Under the pieces are notes generated by a model, which saw only the letters and a program-made list of their open reading frames with translations, was not told the DNA's origin and made no database searches. Positions 6,707-14,886 of a stretch of DNA of 64,000 bases are shown in pieces. The DNA is from Kribbella solani. GTDB lineage: Bacteria > Actinomycetota > Actinomycetes > Propionibacteriales > Kribbellaceae. Location: contig NZ_JACHNF010000001.1 of the NCBI RefSeq assembly GCF_014205295.1, forward strand, positions 5,022,001-5,086,000. Direction: 5' to 3'. The position numbers and the translations under genes are program-made. Positions within the stretch are counted from its first letter, which is position 1. Each line of letters begins with the position of its first letter.

Positions 6707-7441
6707 GTGACTTTCGATGGGCTGGATGCTGAGCTGGTGTGGGAACAGCGGTGGGTTGGTCGGCCTGTGGATACGCACTTTTCGGCTGGTGGGTCCAGTC
6801 CGCTTGCGCGGGCTGATGACACGAACAGGCTTGCGGCGCACGCGACTCTGGGCGATCGCGTCGAGGATGACGATGATGAAGAGTCCGACCTGCTGAAGGT
6901 GGCTGCGGGGATTGCGCTGGGAGTGTTGATGTCGGTTGGCGTTTACAAGGCGACGCCACACGTCAAGACCTGGTGGAAGGAACGGCGGGCGAAGAAGGTC
7001 GCTGATTCGGAATCTGGTGAACTGGCCGTGGGGGCTGATGCATCCGAGCGGGACACGGTGGGTGTTGCCGCGTTCGCGTCCGAGGTAGAGGTCGTGCTCG
7101 CTGAGCAGCGCGCGGAGATGAGCAGCGTGGAAGCGCAGCGACGCGTCCTCGAGATCATGCTCGCGGCGGCCGTGATCGCCGGCAATATGAGAGCACTGTC
7201 GGATGCCCAGCTCGAGCACAGCGCCCCGGAGGAACTGCGGAGCGCGCTGGACAAGCTCACGGTTCCCCAGGTCACCGACAGCCTCAACCGGATGCTCGGG
7301 GCCGACTCCACCTTGCTCGGCGAGCAGGCATCGGCCGACGTCATGAAGCTCTTCGGGGGAGGTCGCGCGATCGACGGGCGGTACGTGCCCTTGCGCGGCG
7401 AAATGATCCAGGAAGCCCTGCGGCTCCCCCGGGCTACCTGA
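6707..7441 (+). CDS. Uncharacterised single-span membrane protein
   Basis: I do not recognise this protein. It is about 244 residues from GTG 6707 (TAGGG six bases upstream; a GTG at 6659 would add 16 residues). After an N-terminal domain comes a very acidic DDDDEESD patch, then one transmembrane helix (LLKVAAGIALGVLMSVGVY), then a Lys/Arg-rich segment (KTWWKERRAKK). This positive-inside pattern would put the C-terminal part in the cytoplasm. The C-terminal half is helical and ends with a Pro-terminated linker. It is transcribed alone and lies just beyond the tRNA mini-island, so it is probably the original chromosomal neighbour. Confidence 0.65.
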   Translation: MTFDGLDAELVWEQRWVGRPVDTHFSAGGSSPLARADDTNRLAAHATLGDRVEDDDDEESDLLKVAAGIALGVLMSVGVYKATPHVKTWWKERRAKKVADSESGELAVGADASERDTVGVAAFASEVEVVLAEQRAEMSSVEAQRRVLEIMLAAAVIAGNMRALSDAQLEHSAPEELRSALDKLTVPQVTDSLNRMLGADSTLLGEQASADVMKLFGGGRAIDGRYVPLRGEMIQEALRLPRAT

Positions 7442-7727
7442 TCCCTCCACCTCACGACGCACGCCAGGGACCACCACAGGTACTGGTACGCCCCGGGAAT
7501 CTGGCTTCAGAGGTTCAGGTGGATTCGGGTGGATTGGGTGTCGCGGTAGAGCTAGGTGTACTCCGGGGGTCTTCGCAGTATCGTTCGAGTCGAAGCGTAC
7601 GGGGATGGTGGCTGTTGGTGGTCGGAGTAATGCAGGGAGTTGATGGATCAGGTAGGTGAGAAAGCTGATCGCCGGGGAGTTCAGTGCGGTGGGGTAGAGT
7701 TCGGTAGATCAGGGTGTACGATCAGCG
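7442..7727. other. Intergenic region without a gene
   Basis: No plausible coding frame or RNA is seen. The GC content is slightly below the surroundings, and the purine-rich run GGATTCGGGTGGATTGGG contains GTGGATT-like repeats. It presumably carries the promoter of the XRE gene near its right end. Confidence 0.4.
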
Positions 7728-7746
7728 AATGCGTGATTACCGCATT
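7728..7746. promoter_or_regulatory. Inverted repeat upstream of the XRE gene, possible operator
   Basis: AATGCG (7728-7733) and CGCATT (7741-7746) form a perfect 6-bp dyad around TGATTAC, 25 bp before the regulator's start. XRE regulators often repress their own promoter from such short dyads; the binding itself is an inference. Confidence 0.45.
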
Positions 7747-7771
7747 TGGCTGAGCTCGTTGGGGAGTGACG

Positions 7772-8896
7772 GTGGCACCCTCGCCTGAGGCTGTTCGGTT
7801 GGCTCGGAGACTTCGGGAGCTTCGGGAGTCGCAGCGGCTGACTCAGAAGCAGTTGTCGCGTGCGCTCAGCGCCGACGTGCGGGTCGCGGTGGCCACGATC
7901 AGTTCGTGGGAGTCGCAGTCGAACCCGAAGCTGCCGCCGGAAGAGCGGCTGCGGTCGTATGCGTTGTTCTTCGCGAAACCAGCGGCGCCGGAGCGGTTGC
8001 CGCGGGAGCAGGATCTGTCCACGGCCGAGCGGGAGCGGTTCAACTCCCTGCATCGGGAGCTGGTGAGTCTGCGGGACGAGGTCCGGCATCAGCAGGCCGA
8101 CTCACCGTCCGGCGGCGGCTCGTACACGTTCGACTTCGAGTCGGGCCGGGTCACCATCATCTGCCCGGAAGCACCATCGGAGGGGCGTTCGCCGCTCGCG
8201 GACGAGGACAACCCGAATCACACCCGCCTGTACAAGTACGCCGATCTCGACGCACTGATCGAGATGTGGGGTCACGTCCGCGCCTCCAACCCGGAGCTCC
8301 GCGTACGGCACCGGCTGCCGTCGGAGGTGAGCGCGGATCACCTGTCCGGCCACCTGATCGTGCTCGGCGGCACCGCCTGGAACCAGCTCACCGGCCGGCT
8401 GCTGCGAGTTCTGAACGAACTCCCGATCAAACAGCTGTCCGTGGACGACTTCGCCGACGGCGAGATCTTCCGGTCGCGCGACACCCGTGAGTACCGCCCG
8501 GTCTGGGAGGAGCGCAGGGACGTCGAGGTCGACGAGGCTCCCACCAAGGCGGAGCTCGAGGTCGACCAGGCGCAGGACGCCTGGCAGGGTACGACGCCCC
8601 GCGAGCTGGTCGAAGACGTTGCACTGCTCGCCCGTTTGCGTAACCCGTTCAACCGCAGCCGCACCATCACCATCTGCAGCGGCGTCTACAGCCGCGGCGT
8701 ACTGGGTGCGGTCCGGTCGCTGACCGATGACGCGGTCCGGGAACGCAACGAGGCTTACCTGGCCAATCGCTTTCCCAGTGGCACTTTCGGACTGTTGCTC
8801 CGGGTGCCCGTGGTGAACGGCGAGGCCATCACTCCTGACATGGAAATCTCGGAGAACCGGCTCTATGAGTGGTCGCCCGAGGAGGAGGACGAATGA
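7772..8896 (+). CDS. XRE-type HTH regulator with C-terminal sensor-like domain
   Basis: About 374 residues. Residues 1-60 are a Cro/C1-type helix-turn-helix (LRELRESQRLTQKQLSRAL, then TISSWESQ), followed by a coiled segment (TAERERFNSLHRELVSLRDEV). The remaining 250 residues form an alpha/beta domain with strand-loop motifs HLIVLGGTAWNQLT and TITICSGVYSRGVLGAVRSL, arranged like a ligand-binding or degenerate nucleotide-binding fold; I have no firm family name. GTG 7772 is chosen because GGGGAG lies five bases upstream (GTG 7766 would leave none). The stop overlaps the next gene's ATG (ATGA), so the pair is translationally coupled. A sensor-regulator that works with the coupled glycosyltransferase is the simplest reading. 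Confidence 0.75.
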   Translation: MAPSPEAVRLARRLRELRESQRLTQKQLSRALSADVRVAVATISSWESQSNPKLPPEERLRSYALFFAKPAAPERLPREQDLSTAERERFNSLHRELVSLRDEVRHQQADSPSGGGSYTFDFESGRVTIICPEAPSEGRSPLADEDNPNHTRLYKYADLDALIEMWGHVRASNPELRVRHRLPSEVSADHLSGHLIVLGGTAWNQLTGRLLRVLNELPIKQLSVDDFADGEIFRSRDTREYRPVWEERRDVEVDEAPTKAELEVDQAQDAWQGTTPRELVEDVALLARLRNPFNRSRTITICSGVYSRGVLGAVRSLTDDAVRERNEAYLANRFPSGTFGLLLRVPVVNGEAITPDMEISENRLYEWSPEEEDE

Positions 8897-10098
8897 GCCG
8901 GCCGATCAAGCACGGCACATCCCACGCAAGTCTGCTCCACGACGTCTCCGCGATCACCACGACGCCCAAGGCACGTAGCCGGCTGGACGCGATCGTGGTC
9001 CCGGCCGCGCGGCCGGCGTCGGCGCTGCAGGACGTCATCACGTTGTCGATCGAGCTGTCCGTACCGCTGGTGATCCTGTGCAGCCGGCAGGCCCAGCTCG
9101 AGCAGGTCGTCGCGCGGGTCGAGAACGTCGAGAAGAACTTCGGCGCCAAAGCGCTCGTCGTCGAGGTACCCGAGAACTATCGGCCGCCGTGCGACCCGCC
9201 GCTGACCTCCGGGCCGGAGTTCCGCGACGTGTCGGCCGGCCGGTCCAGCGATTTGAGTGCCAAGCGCAACATCGGCCTGCTGCTCGGCCGGATGCGCGGC
9301 TGGAACAAGATCCTCTTCGTCGACGACGACATCAGCAGGTTCAACCGTCGCGACGTCGAGCGCCTGACCGGGTACCTGGATCGCTATCCGGTCGCTTCGA
9401 TGGTCAGCCGGGAGTTCCCGGACAACTCGGTGGTTTGTCACGCGCGCCGGCTGGCCGGATTCAAGCAGGACGTGTTCGTCAGCGGCGCCGCGCTCGGCGT
9501 GAACCTGAAGCACCCGGAGCTGTCGTTCTTCGCCGATGTCTACAACGAGGACTGGTTCTTCTTCGCCCGGCAGGCGGCCAACCGTTCACTGCCGAAGATC
9601 GGTGAGGTACGCCAACTCGCGTACGAACCGTTCGCGGATCAGGGCCGCGCGGACCGGGAGGAGTTCGGCGACCTGCTGGCCGAGGGACTGTACGGCCTGT
9701 TCGAAACCACGCCGAACTGGAGCTTCAAGGACCAGCTCGCCGCCGCCACCGTGAAGAGCCACTGGCGGAACTTCGCGACCGACCGGCTCGAGTTCATCCA
9801 GCAGACGCTCGACGCGCTCGACCGGGCCCAGATGTCGGCCAGCCCGGCCAACTACCTGGACATGCTGAACGCGCAGGCCTCGCTGCTGATCGCGGCGAAG
9901 CGCGCCTCCGGCATCACCCCGGACCTGTGCGTCGACTTCATCGAGAAGTGGCAGGAGGACGAGGTGCGCTGGCGGCAGATGCTGCGCCGCTTCCCGTCCT
10001 CGATGACCGAGCGGGACGCGCTGGCGGAGCTGCAGCTACCGACCTGGGCTTCGTGTGGGTACGGCCAGCTCGCCGGGGTCGTCGCCGGGACTGCCTGA
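8893..10098 (+). CDS. GT-A type glycosyltransferase-like protein coupled to the XRE gene
   Basis: A 401-residue soluble protein. The centre has the layout of a family 2-like GT-A fold: SAKRNIGLLLGRMRGW, then ILFVDDDISRF with an acidic DDD metal site, DVFVSGAALGVN, and YNEDWFFF with the ED pair often used as catalytic base. No transmembrane helix or signal peptide is seen, so it would act in the cytoplasm. The C-terminal third is helical. Donor and acceptor are unknown. GGAGGAGG five bases before ATG 8893 gives strong coupling to the XRE gene. Its last 63 bp overlap the convergent GNAT gene. Confidence 0.7.
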   Translation: MSRPIKHGTSHASLLHDVSAITTTPKARSRLDAIVVPAARPASALQDVITLSIELSVPLVILCSRQAQLEQVVARVENVEKNFGAKALVVEVPENYRPPCDPPLTSGPEFRDVSAGRSSDLSAKRNIGLLLGRMRGWNKILFVDDDISRFNRRDVERLTGYLDRYPVASMVSREFPDNSVVCHARRLAGFKQDVFVSGAALGVNLKHPELSFFADVYNEDWFFFARQAANRSLPKIGEVRQLAYEPFADQGRADREEFGDLLAEGLYGLFETTPNWSFKDQLAAATVKSHWRNFATDRLEFIQQTLDALDRAQMSASPANYLDMLNAQASLLIAAKRASGITPDLCVDFIEKWQEDEVRWRQMLRRFPSSMTERDALAELQLPTWASCGYGQLAGVVAGTA

Positions 10099-10560
10099 CC
10101 GCAGCCGGATCTCCCGCCGGCCCGAACCGTCCGCCAGCGGCTGACGTTCACCGGTGGGGCAGAACCCGAGCCGGTCGTACACCTGCTGGGCCAGCGTGTT
10201 CGTGTCCAGCACCCAGACCCGCCATTCGGTGACACCCGGATCGATCGCGGCCAGGTACGCCAGGATCTCCCGGAGTACGCCGGTACGCCGGTGCCGCGGA
10301 TCGACCCAGACCGACTCGATGTGCCGTTCGTACTGCGGCCGGTCCGCGACCTGGACCGAGCTCGCCAGCCCGACGATCCGCGACTCGTGCCGGGCGACCA
10401 CCCATCGCATCCGGGTGAACCGCTCCCGCCATCCCTCCTCGCCGACGGCCACCTCGTCCTCGTACACGGACAGGTAGGCCGACGGCGAGTCCTTCAGCGC
10501 CCGGAGACGTACCTCCCGGGCGATCGGCCAGTCGTCGCTTCCGAGCATCGCGAATTCCAA
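10036..10560 (-). CDS. GNAT family N-acetyltransferase
   Basis: About 174 residues of a GNAT fold. LGSDDWPIAREVRLRALKDSP is the typical first strand-helix, WVVARHESRIVGLASS the central strands, and ESVWVDPRHRRTGVLREIL the acetyl-CoA loop with RxxGxG in variant form. VLDTNTLAQQVYDRLGFCPTG is the last helix and strand. The TTG at 10560 is preferred because GAAGGGG lies nine bases upstream and it gives the usual N terminus; an ATG at 10593 would add 11 residues. The substrate is unknown. The 3' end overlaps the glycosyltransferase gene by 63 bp. Confidence 0.85.
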   Translation of the reverse strand: MEFAMLGSDDWPIAREVRLRALKDSPSAYLSVYEDEVAVGEEGWRERFTRMRWVVARHESRIVGLASSVQVADRPQYERHIESVWVDPRHRRTGVLREILAYLAAIDPGVTEWRVWVLDTNTLAQQVYDRLGFCPTGERQPLADGSGRREIRLRSGSPGDDPGELAVPTRSPGR

Positions 10561-10677
10561 AGTCCCGGACCCCTTCGGGAGATGGCAAGGCATCCATCCC
10601 AGTGTCGCCGTTTCGCCCGATGGCCAAACAAGAGGACGAACAATCTCACACTCGCCGTGCCCGAAGCGACCCGGGTG

Positions 10678-11766
10678 TCACCCGCAGATCACGCGGTTCA
10701 CCAACGCGTCGACGGAGGCGTCCGGGCTGGTCTTGAAGTTCGGGGTGACGGCGACGGTCACCTGCCGGCGGGTGTCCTCGGTGGCGAAGGAGTACGCCTG
10801 GTACGCGAGCGCGTCGCCGTCGTTGCCGTAGACCCGTACTCCGCACGAGGTGTCGTGCCAGGACAGTCCGAGGCCGTACGAGCCGCCCTTCGTACCCGGC
10901 GTCTTCATCTCGGCGAGCAGTCGCGCCGGAAGCAGCCGTCCGCCGAGCAGCGCGGAGAAAAACCGGTTCAGGTCATGTGTGGTGGAGATCAGCTCACCAC
11001 CCGCGCCGAACAGCGACGGGTTCAGCTCGGTGAAGTCGATCAGGCCACCGTCCTTGGGTACGTACCCGTGCGGGTGGGGTCCGCGCAGGTACAGGGACGT
11101 ACCGGGCATCGACGTACCGGACAGGTGGAGCCGACGGATCAGCCGGCGTTCGACCTGGTCGCCGTACGTCCGACCGGTCGCCTTGTAGATGATCTCGCCG
11201 AGTACCAGGTAGTTGGTGTTCGAGTAGTTGTACTGCGTACCTGGTGTTTCGAACACCGGTGGGTGCGCTACAGCTCGCTTGATCTGTTCGGCTGCAGTCC
11301 ACGTCCGGTACCGGTTGGCGTAGAACTCCTCGCTGGGCGGCATCGGGAGGGTGTTCTTGTAGTCGTACAGCCCACTGGTGTGGTTGAGCAGCTCCCGTAC
11401 GGTGATGTTCTGCCCGTTCGGCACAACACCTGGCAGCCAACGCTCTACGGTGTCGTCGAGGCGCAGCTTCTTCTCTTCAACCAGTTGCAGTACGACAGTG
11501 GCAACGAATGTCTTCGTGATGCTCCCTGCCCGGAACCGCCCCTCTACAGGCACCTTCCGCGTACTGCCCAGCTCCGCGACCCCAGTGCTCCCCCGCCACA
11601 CGTCATTACCGCTCCGCACTTCAGCAAGAGCCCCGATCCCCTGCACTCCATTCAGTTGCCCCTGCAACCCACCGGTCGAAGCAACAGCCACTCCCGGCAC
11701 CACACCAGCCACCGCAACTGTTACCAACGCGACCAAGCTTCGACCCAACATCCCAAATCTCCTCAC
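10678..11766 (-). CDS. Secreted serine hydrolase, class C beta-lactamase/D-Ala-D-Ala carboxypeptidase family
   Basis: A 362-residue exported protein. The N terminus (RRFGMLG, then LVALVTVAVAGVVPGVAVA) is a Sec signal peptide. The catalytic SxxK is SITK in RFRAGSITKTFVA near residue 82, followed by LLNHTSGLYDY, and the YxN motif is YSN in TQYNYSNTNY. The third motif is near the C terminus. Such serine hydrolases act on D-amino-acid peptides of peptidoglycan or on esters outside the cell. It is transcribed alone. Length fits the family. Confidence 0.9.
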   Translation of the reverse strand: MRRFGMLGRSLVALVTVAVAGVVPGVAVASTGGLQGQLNGVQGIGALAEVRSGNDVWRGSTGVAELGSTRKVPVEGRFRAGSITKTFVATVVLQLVEEKKLRLDDTVERWLPGVVPNGQNITVRELLNHTSGLYDYKNTLPMPPSEEFYANRYRTWTAAEQIKRAVAHPPVFETPGTQYNYSNTNYLVLGEIIYKATGRTYGDQVERRLIRRLHLSGTSMPGTSLYLRGPHPHGYVPKDGGLIDFTELNPSLFGAGGELISTTHDLNRFFSALLGGRLLPARLLAEMKTPGTKGGSYGLGLSWHDTSCGVRVYGNDGDALAYQAYSFATEDTRRQVTVAVTPNFKTSPDASVDALVNRVICG

Positions 11767-11887
11767 GAAGTCCGAGCCCCAACCCTCGCCGCTACGGCCG
11801 CGGCAAACATCAGGGATGCCCCGCCCTCACCCCGGACCTCGTGAGTGACTTCCCCCGGCAAGTCGGCCAACAGTTGCCAGGGGCAAC

Positions 11888-13312
11888 CTATGCGGCGGCG
11901 GTGGTTTCGGTCAGTTGGGATTGGGTCGGTTGCAGTTGCGGCGTGGCGAGAGTCAGCAGAACGTTGGCGGCGGCAAAGACCGCGGCGGCCAGGAGGCCGC
12001 GCTCGTAGCCGGACTGCATGGCCTGGAGCTGCGTGGCGCCGTGGGTCAGTTCATGGGTGGTGTGGGTGATCGACAAAGTGGTGACGATCGCCAGACCCAG
12101 CGCGCCGCCTACCTGGTACATCGCGTTCACCACGCCCGATGCCGCGCCGGCCTCCTGCGGACGTACCTCCGAGACAGCGGTGATCTGTCCAGCGACGCCG
12201 ACGCCCATGATGCCGAAACCGAACACGAGCAGGCCGGGCAGAAGCTGCGAGGCATAGCTACCGGTCGCGGTCGCCTGGGAGAGCAGCAACAGACCGGCAA
12301 CACTCAGGATCGCACCGGAGAACTGCACGGTACGCGTCCCGACCCGCTGCACCAGTTGAGACGCGAGCATCGCACCGACGATCGCGGCGCCACCCATCGG
12401 CAGGAAGTGCACCCCCGCCTCCAGCGCAGTGTCTCCGCGTACCTGCTGCAGATAAATCGCGGTCAGGAAGAACATCGACAGGAAGCCCGCTCCGTTCAGC
12501 GCCAGCGAAGCGCCGGAGACGCTGAGCGCACGCGACCGGAACAACCGCAGTGGGACAAGAGGTGCGGCCGAGCGCGATTCGACTACAACAAAGGCCGCGA
12601 GCAGAAGTACGCCGGCAGTCAGTACGCCGACGACCTCGAACGATCCCCAGCCGGACGGCTCGGAGCGCACCACGCCGTACACGACTGCCATCAACCCGGC
12701 CGTACCGAGCACCGCGCCGAGCGTGTCGAACGTACGGCGGCCCGCCGCGTGCCGCACGTCTCGTACGAACACGGGCACCAATGCGACCAGCGCGATCACG
12801 ATCGGTACGTTGACGAAGAACACCCACTGCCAGCTGAGCGAGTCGACGAGTACGCCGCCCGCGACCACGCCGAGCGTTCCGCCGAGCCCGGCCAGACCGC
12901 CCCAGACGCCCATCGCGATGTTGCGCTCGCGGCCGTGCGCGAATGTCATCGTCAGAATCGCGAGCGCCGCCGGCGACAGCAGGGCGCCGCCGAGCCCCTG
13001 CACCGCCCGCGCCCCGATCAGGAACTCGGGTGAGTTGGACAGGCCCGCCACCAGCGAGGTCGCGCCGAACAGCAACAGACCCGCGGTGAACACCCGGCGC
13101 GGCCCGAGCAGGTCGGCCATCCGCCCGCCGAGGAGCAGGAAGCCGCCGAACAGCAGCGTGTACGCGTTGATCACCCATTGCAGGGAATCGGCGGAGAAGT
13201 GCAGATCCGCCTGGATGTGGGGCAGCGCGACATTCACGATCGTCACGTCGAGCACCACGATGAACTGCGCGAGAGCCAGCACCGCCAGAGTGGCCCAAGG
13301 ACTGCGTCGCAT
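11888..13312 (-). CDS. MFS drug:proton antiporter, DHA2 (EmrB/QacA) type
   Basis: A 474-residue membrane protein with about 14 hydrophobic helices. The N-terminal LDVTIVNVALPHIQADL is the DHA2 family motif in helix 1, and GGRMADLLGPRRVF is the cytoplasmic loop 2-3 motif. It probably exports a toxic compound or antibiotic. GAGG lies seven bases upstream of the ATG. A TetR gene is divergent, with a dyad-rich 93-bp space between the two starts, so regulation by that TetR is likely. The downstream gene (beta-lactamase-like) is 121 bp away and seems separate. Confidence 0.92.
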   Translation of the reverse strand: MRRSPWATLAVLALAQFIVVLDVTIVNVALPHIQADLHFSADSLQWVINAYTLLFGGFLLLGGRMADLLGPRRVFTAGLLLFGATSLVAGLSNSPEFLIGARAVQGLGGALLSPAALAILTMTFAHGRERNIAMGVWGGLAGLGGTLGVVAGGVLVDSLSWQWVFFVNVPIVIALVALVPVFVRDVRHAAGRRTFDTLGAVLGTAGLMAVVYGVVRSEPSGWGSFEVVGVLTAGVLLLAAFVVVESRSAAPLVPLRLFRSRALSVSGASLALNGAGFLSMFFLTAIYLQQVRGDTALEAGVHFLPMGGAAIVGAMLASQLVQRVGTRTVQFSGAILSVAGLLLLSQATATGSYASQLLPGLLVFGFGIMGVGVAGQITAVSEVRPQEAGAASGVVNAMYQVGGALGLAIVTTLSITHTTHELTHGATQLQAMQSGYERGLLAAAVFAAANVLLTLATPQLQPTQSQLTETTAAA

Positions 13313-13336
13313 CGCCGTACCTCATTCGGAAGTCTT

Positions 13337-13394
13337 GTCTACACCGTATGTATACGGCGTAAGCTTACGCAGTAGACGTTAGGTCTACGGTGTA
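13337..13394. promoter_or_regulatory. Divergent promoter/operator between MFS and TetR genes
   Basis: Several dyads overlap here. GTCTAC (13337-13342) faces GTAGAC (13372-13377), CGTAAGCTTACG (13358-13369) is a perfect 12-bp palindrome, and TACACCGTA (13340-13348) faces TACGGTGTA (13386-13394). TAAACT at 13393-13398 could be the -10 box for tetR. TetR dimers bind such dyads, so this is the predicted operator controlling both genes. Confidence 0.65.
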
Positions 13395-13405
13395 AACTTG
13401 TCAAC

Positions 13406-14074
13406 ATGGCCACCCCGACAGCCCGCCGCCTCGACCCGGTGAAGGTCGTCGACAGCGCGCTCGCGATCGCCGACGACGAGGGCCCGGCCGCGGTCTCGTT
13501 CCGGAAGCTGGCCGCGCAGCACGACGTCACGCCGATGGCGATGTACCGGCACTTCAAGGACAAGGACGACCTGCTCGCCGCGCTCGGCGACCGGATCCTG
13601 GCCGACGTCGTGCTCCCGGAGCCGACCGACGAGCCGTGGGACGTGCAGCTGCACAACCTGCTGGGCGCGTTCGTGACCGCGCTCCGCGCGCATCCACGGC
13701 TGGCCGATCTGACCCTGCCGCGCATCCTGGTCGCCGAGCCCGGCCTGGCGATGGCCGAGCGGTCACTCGAGCTGCTGGTCGAGGGCGGTTTCGGGATCGA
13801 GGACGCGGCCGAGATCGGCCGGCAGTCGATGTGCTCGCTGATCGCGCTGGTGACGACCGACCCGATCGCCCGCGAGGCGAACGATCCCGAGGACCGGGAG
13901 GCCTCGCTGCGGCGGAAACGGGCTTCACTCGGCGCGTTGTCACCGCGGCGGTACCCGATGGTCACCTCGGCCTCGAGCGCGCTGGTCTGCCCGTCGTCGG
14001 CGGAGCGGTATTACACCGTCGGCCTGGAATTGGTGGTCGCGGGCATTCGCGGCGTACGCGCCGGGCAGAACTGA
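13406..14074 (+). CDS. TetR family transcriptional regulator
   Basis: A 222-residue regulator. The N-terminal helix-turn-helix is FRKLAAQHDVTPMAMYRHFKDK (about residues 32-53), in the TetR order. The C-terminal ligand domain contains LPRILVAEPGLAMAERSLELL and resembles the tetracycline-repressor-like C domain. It is divergent from a DHA2 exporter and most likely represses it until the exported drug binds. The ATG lies seven bases after a TAAACT box with no Shine-Dalgarno, so the mRNA may be leaderless and the operator would overlap its own promoter. Confidence 0.9.
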   Translation: MATPTARRLDPVKVVDSALAIADDEGPAAVSFRKLAAQHDVTPMAMYRHFKDKDDLLAALGDRILADVVLPEPTDEPWDVQLHNLLGAFVTALRAHPRLADLTLPRILVAEPGLAMAERSLELLVEGGFGIEDAAEIGRQSMCSLIALVTTDPIAREANDPEDREASLRRKRASLGALSPRRYPMVTSASSALVCPSSAERYYTVGLELVVAGIRGVRAGQN

Positions 14075-14136
14075 GAATTCAGGTCGAGAAACAACCGTTG
14101 GCGTGGAGATGCGGCGCGAACGCCGGGAGAGGACTA

Positions 14137-14153
14137 CGCTCCGAAACGGAGCG
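14137..14153 (+). promoter_or_regulatory. Short dyad over the yegP promoter
   Basis: CGCTCCG-AAA-CGGAGCG is a perfect 7-bp stem with a three-base loop. It overlaps TACGCT (14135-14140), which could be the -10 box of the yegP-like gene. It could be an operator or a 5' mRNA hairpin. Confidence 0.4.
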
Positions 14154-14181
14154 ATTCCACGATCTCTACGGAGGTACACCA

Positions 14182-14367
14182 ATGGCGGGGAAGTTCGAGC
14201 TGTACAAGGACAAGTCCGGGGAATTCCGGTTCCGCTTGAAGGCCGGCAACGGTGAAATCATCGCGACCAGCAGCGAAAGCTACGGAACGAAGGCGTCGGC
14301 GCTGAACGGGATCGACTCGATCAAGCGCAACGCGGCCGAGGCGAAGGTCGACGACCAGACCGACTGA
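14182..14367 (+). CDS. YegP family (DUF1508) small protein
   Basis: A 61-residue protein made of a single DUF1508 repeat: KFELYKDKSGEFRFRLKAGNG, then IIATSSESYGTKASALNGI. The fold is a small beta-hairpin/helix unit; most members carry one or two copies and their function is not established, though some are stress-induced. The start at 14182 has GGAGG eight bases upstream. A strong hairpin follows the stop. It is transcribed alone, convergent with the YciI-like gene. Confidence 0.88.
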   Translation: MAGKFELYKDKSGEFRFRLKAGNGEIIATSSESYGTKASALNGIDSIKRNAAEAKVDDQTD

Positions 14368-14380
14368 AACGCAGGACACA

Positions 14381-14417
14381 AGGGGGTTTCTCCGGTACGG
14401 GACCGAAGAAACCCCCT
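14381..14417. terminator. Bidirectional terminator hairpin
   Basis: AGGGGGTTTCT (14381-14391) and AGAAACCCCCT (14407-14417) form a perfect 11-bp stem, and the inner CGGT/ACCG pairs too. It sits between convergent yegP-like and YciI-like genes. No U-tract follows, as is common in actinobacteria. Confidence 0.75.
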
Positions 14418-14421
14418 CCGC

Positions 14422-14784
14422 TCAGAGCCCTTCCGAGTACACCAGGCCGCGGACCTCGACGCCGAGGCCCTCGATGGCCGCGTCCGGGATCATCGCGGCC
14501 AGCTCGCAGGCGCGCTCCCGGGACGCCACGTCGACCAGGTAGAAGCCGCCGAGGAACTCCTTCGACTCCACGAACGGCCCGTCGGTGACGGCCGGCAGCC
14601 CGTCCCGGACCCGGACCAGGGCCGTCTGCTCCGGCTGCTCCAGGGCGACCGTGCTGAGGAACTCCCCGGACGCCTTGATGGTGTCCATGAGCTTCTGGTG
14701 GCCGGCGCCGATCGCCTGCTGCTCCGCCTCCGGCAGCGCGGCCAGTACGTCCGGGTTGATGTTCAGGACCAGTAGGTACTTCAC
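14422..14784 (-). CDS. YCII-related (DGPF-domain) protein
   Basis: A 120-residue protein with KYLLVLNINPD at the N terminus and the family signature AVTDGPFVESKEFLGGFYLVDV. These are DGPF/YCII-like dimeric ferredoxin-fold proteins, often next to ECF sigma factors, with no established reaction. GTG 14784 is chosen because AAGGAGA lies five bases upstream. No sigma factor is adjacent here. Confidence 0.88.
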   Translation of the reverse strand: MKYLLVLNINPDVLAALPEAEQQAIGAGHQKLMDTIKASGEFLSTVALEQPEQTALVRVRDGLPAVTDGPFVESKEFLGGFYLVDVASRERACELAAMIPDAAIEGLGVEVRGLVYSEGL

Positions 14785-14886
14785 GATGTCTCCTTTTACC
14801 CGCGGCCCCCGGTGGTGGGTGCCTCTCATCCATCAGTACGGAGCGGCCCGGCGCATCTTGACATCAGTCCCGCTACCGTTCCGCGC

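Noticed and set aside
6093..6959. A 288-codon reverse frame over the mini-island end, containing GGLEPPTFRFQ
   Set aside because: Same tRNA artefact plus random high-GC coding; it covers the terminator and the opposite gene, and has no domain.
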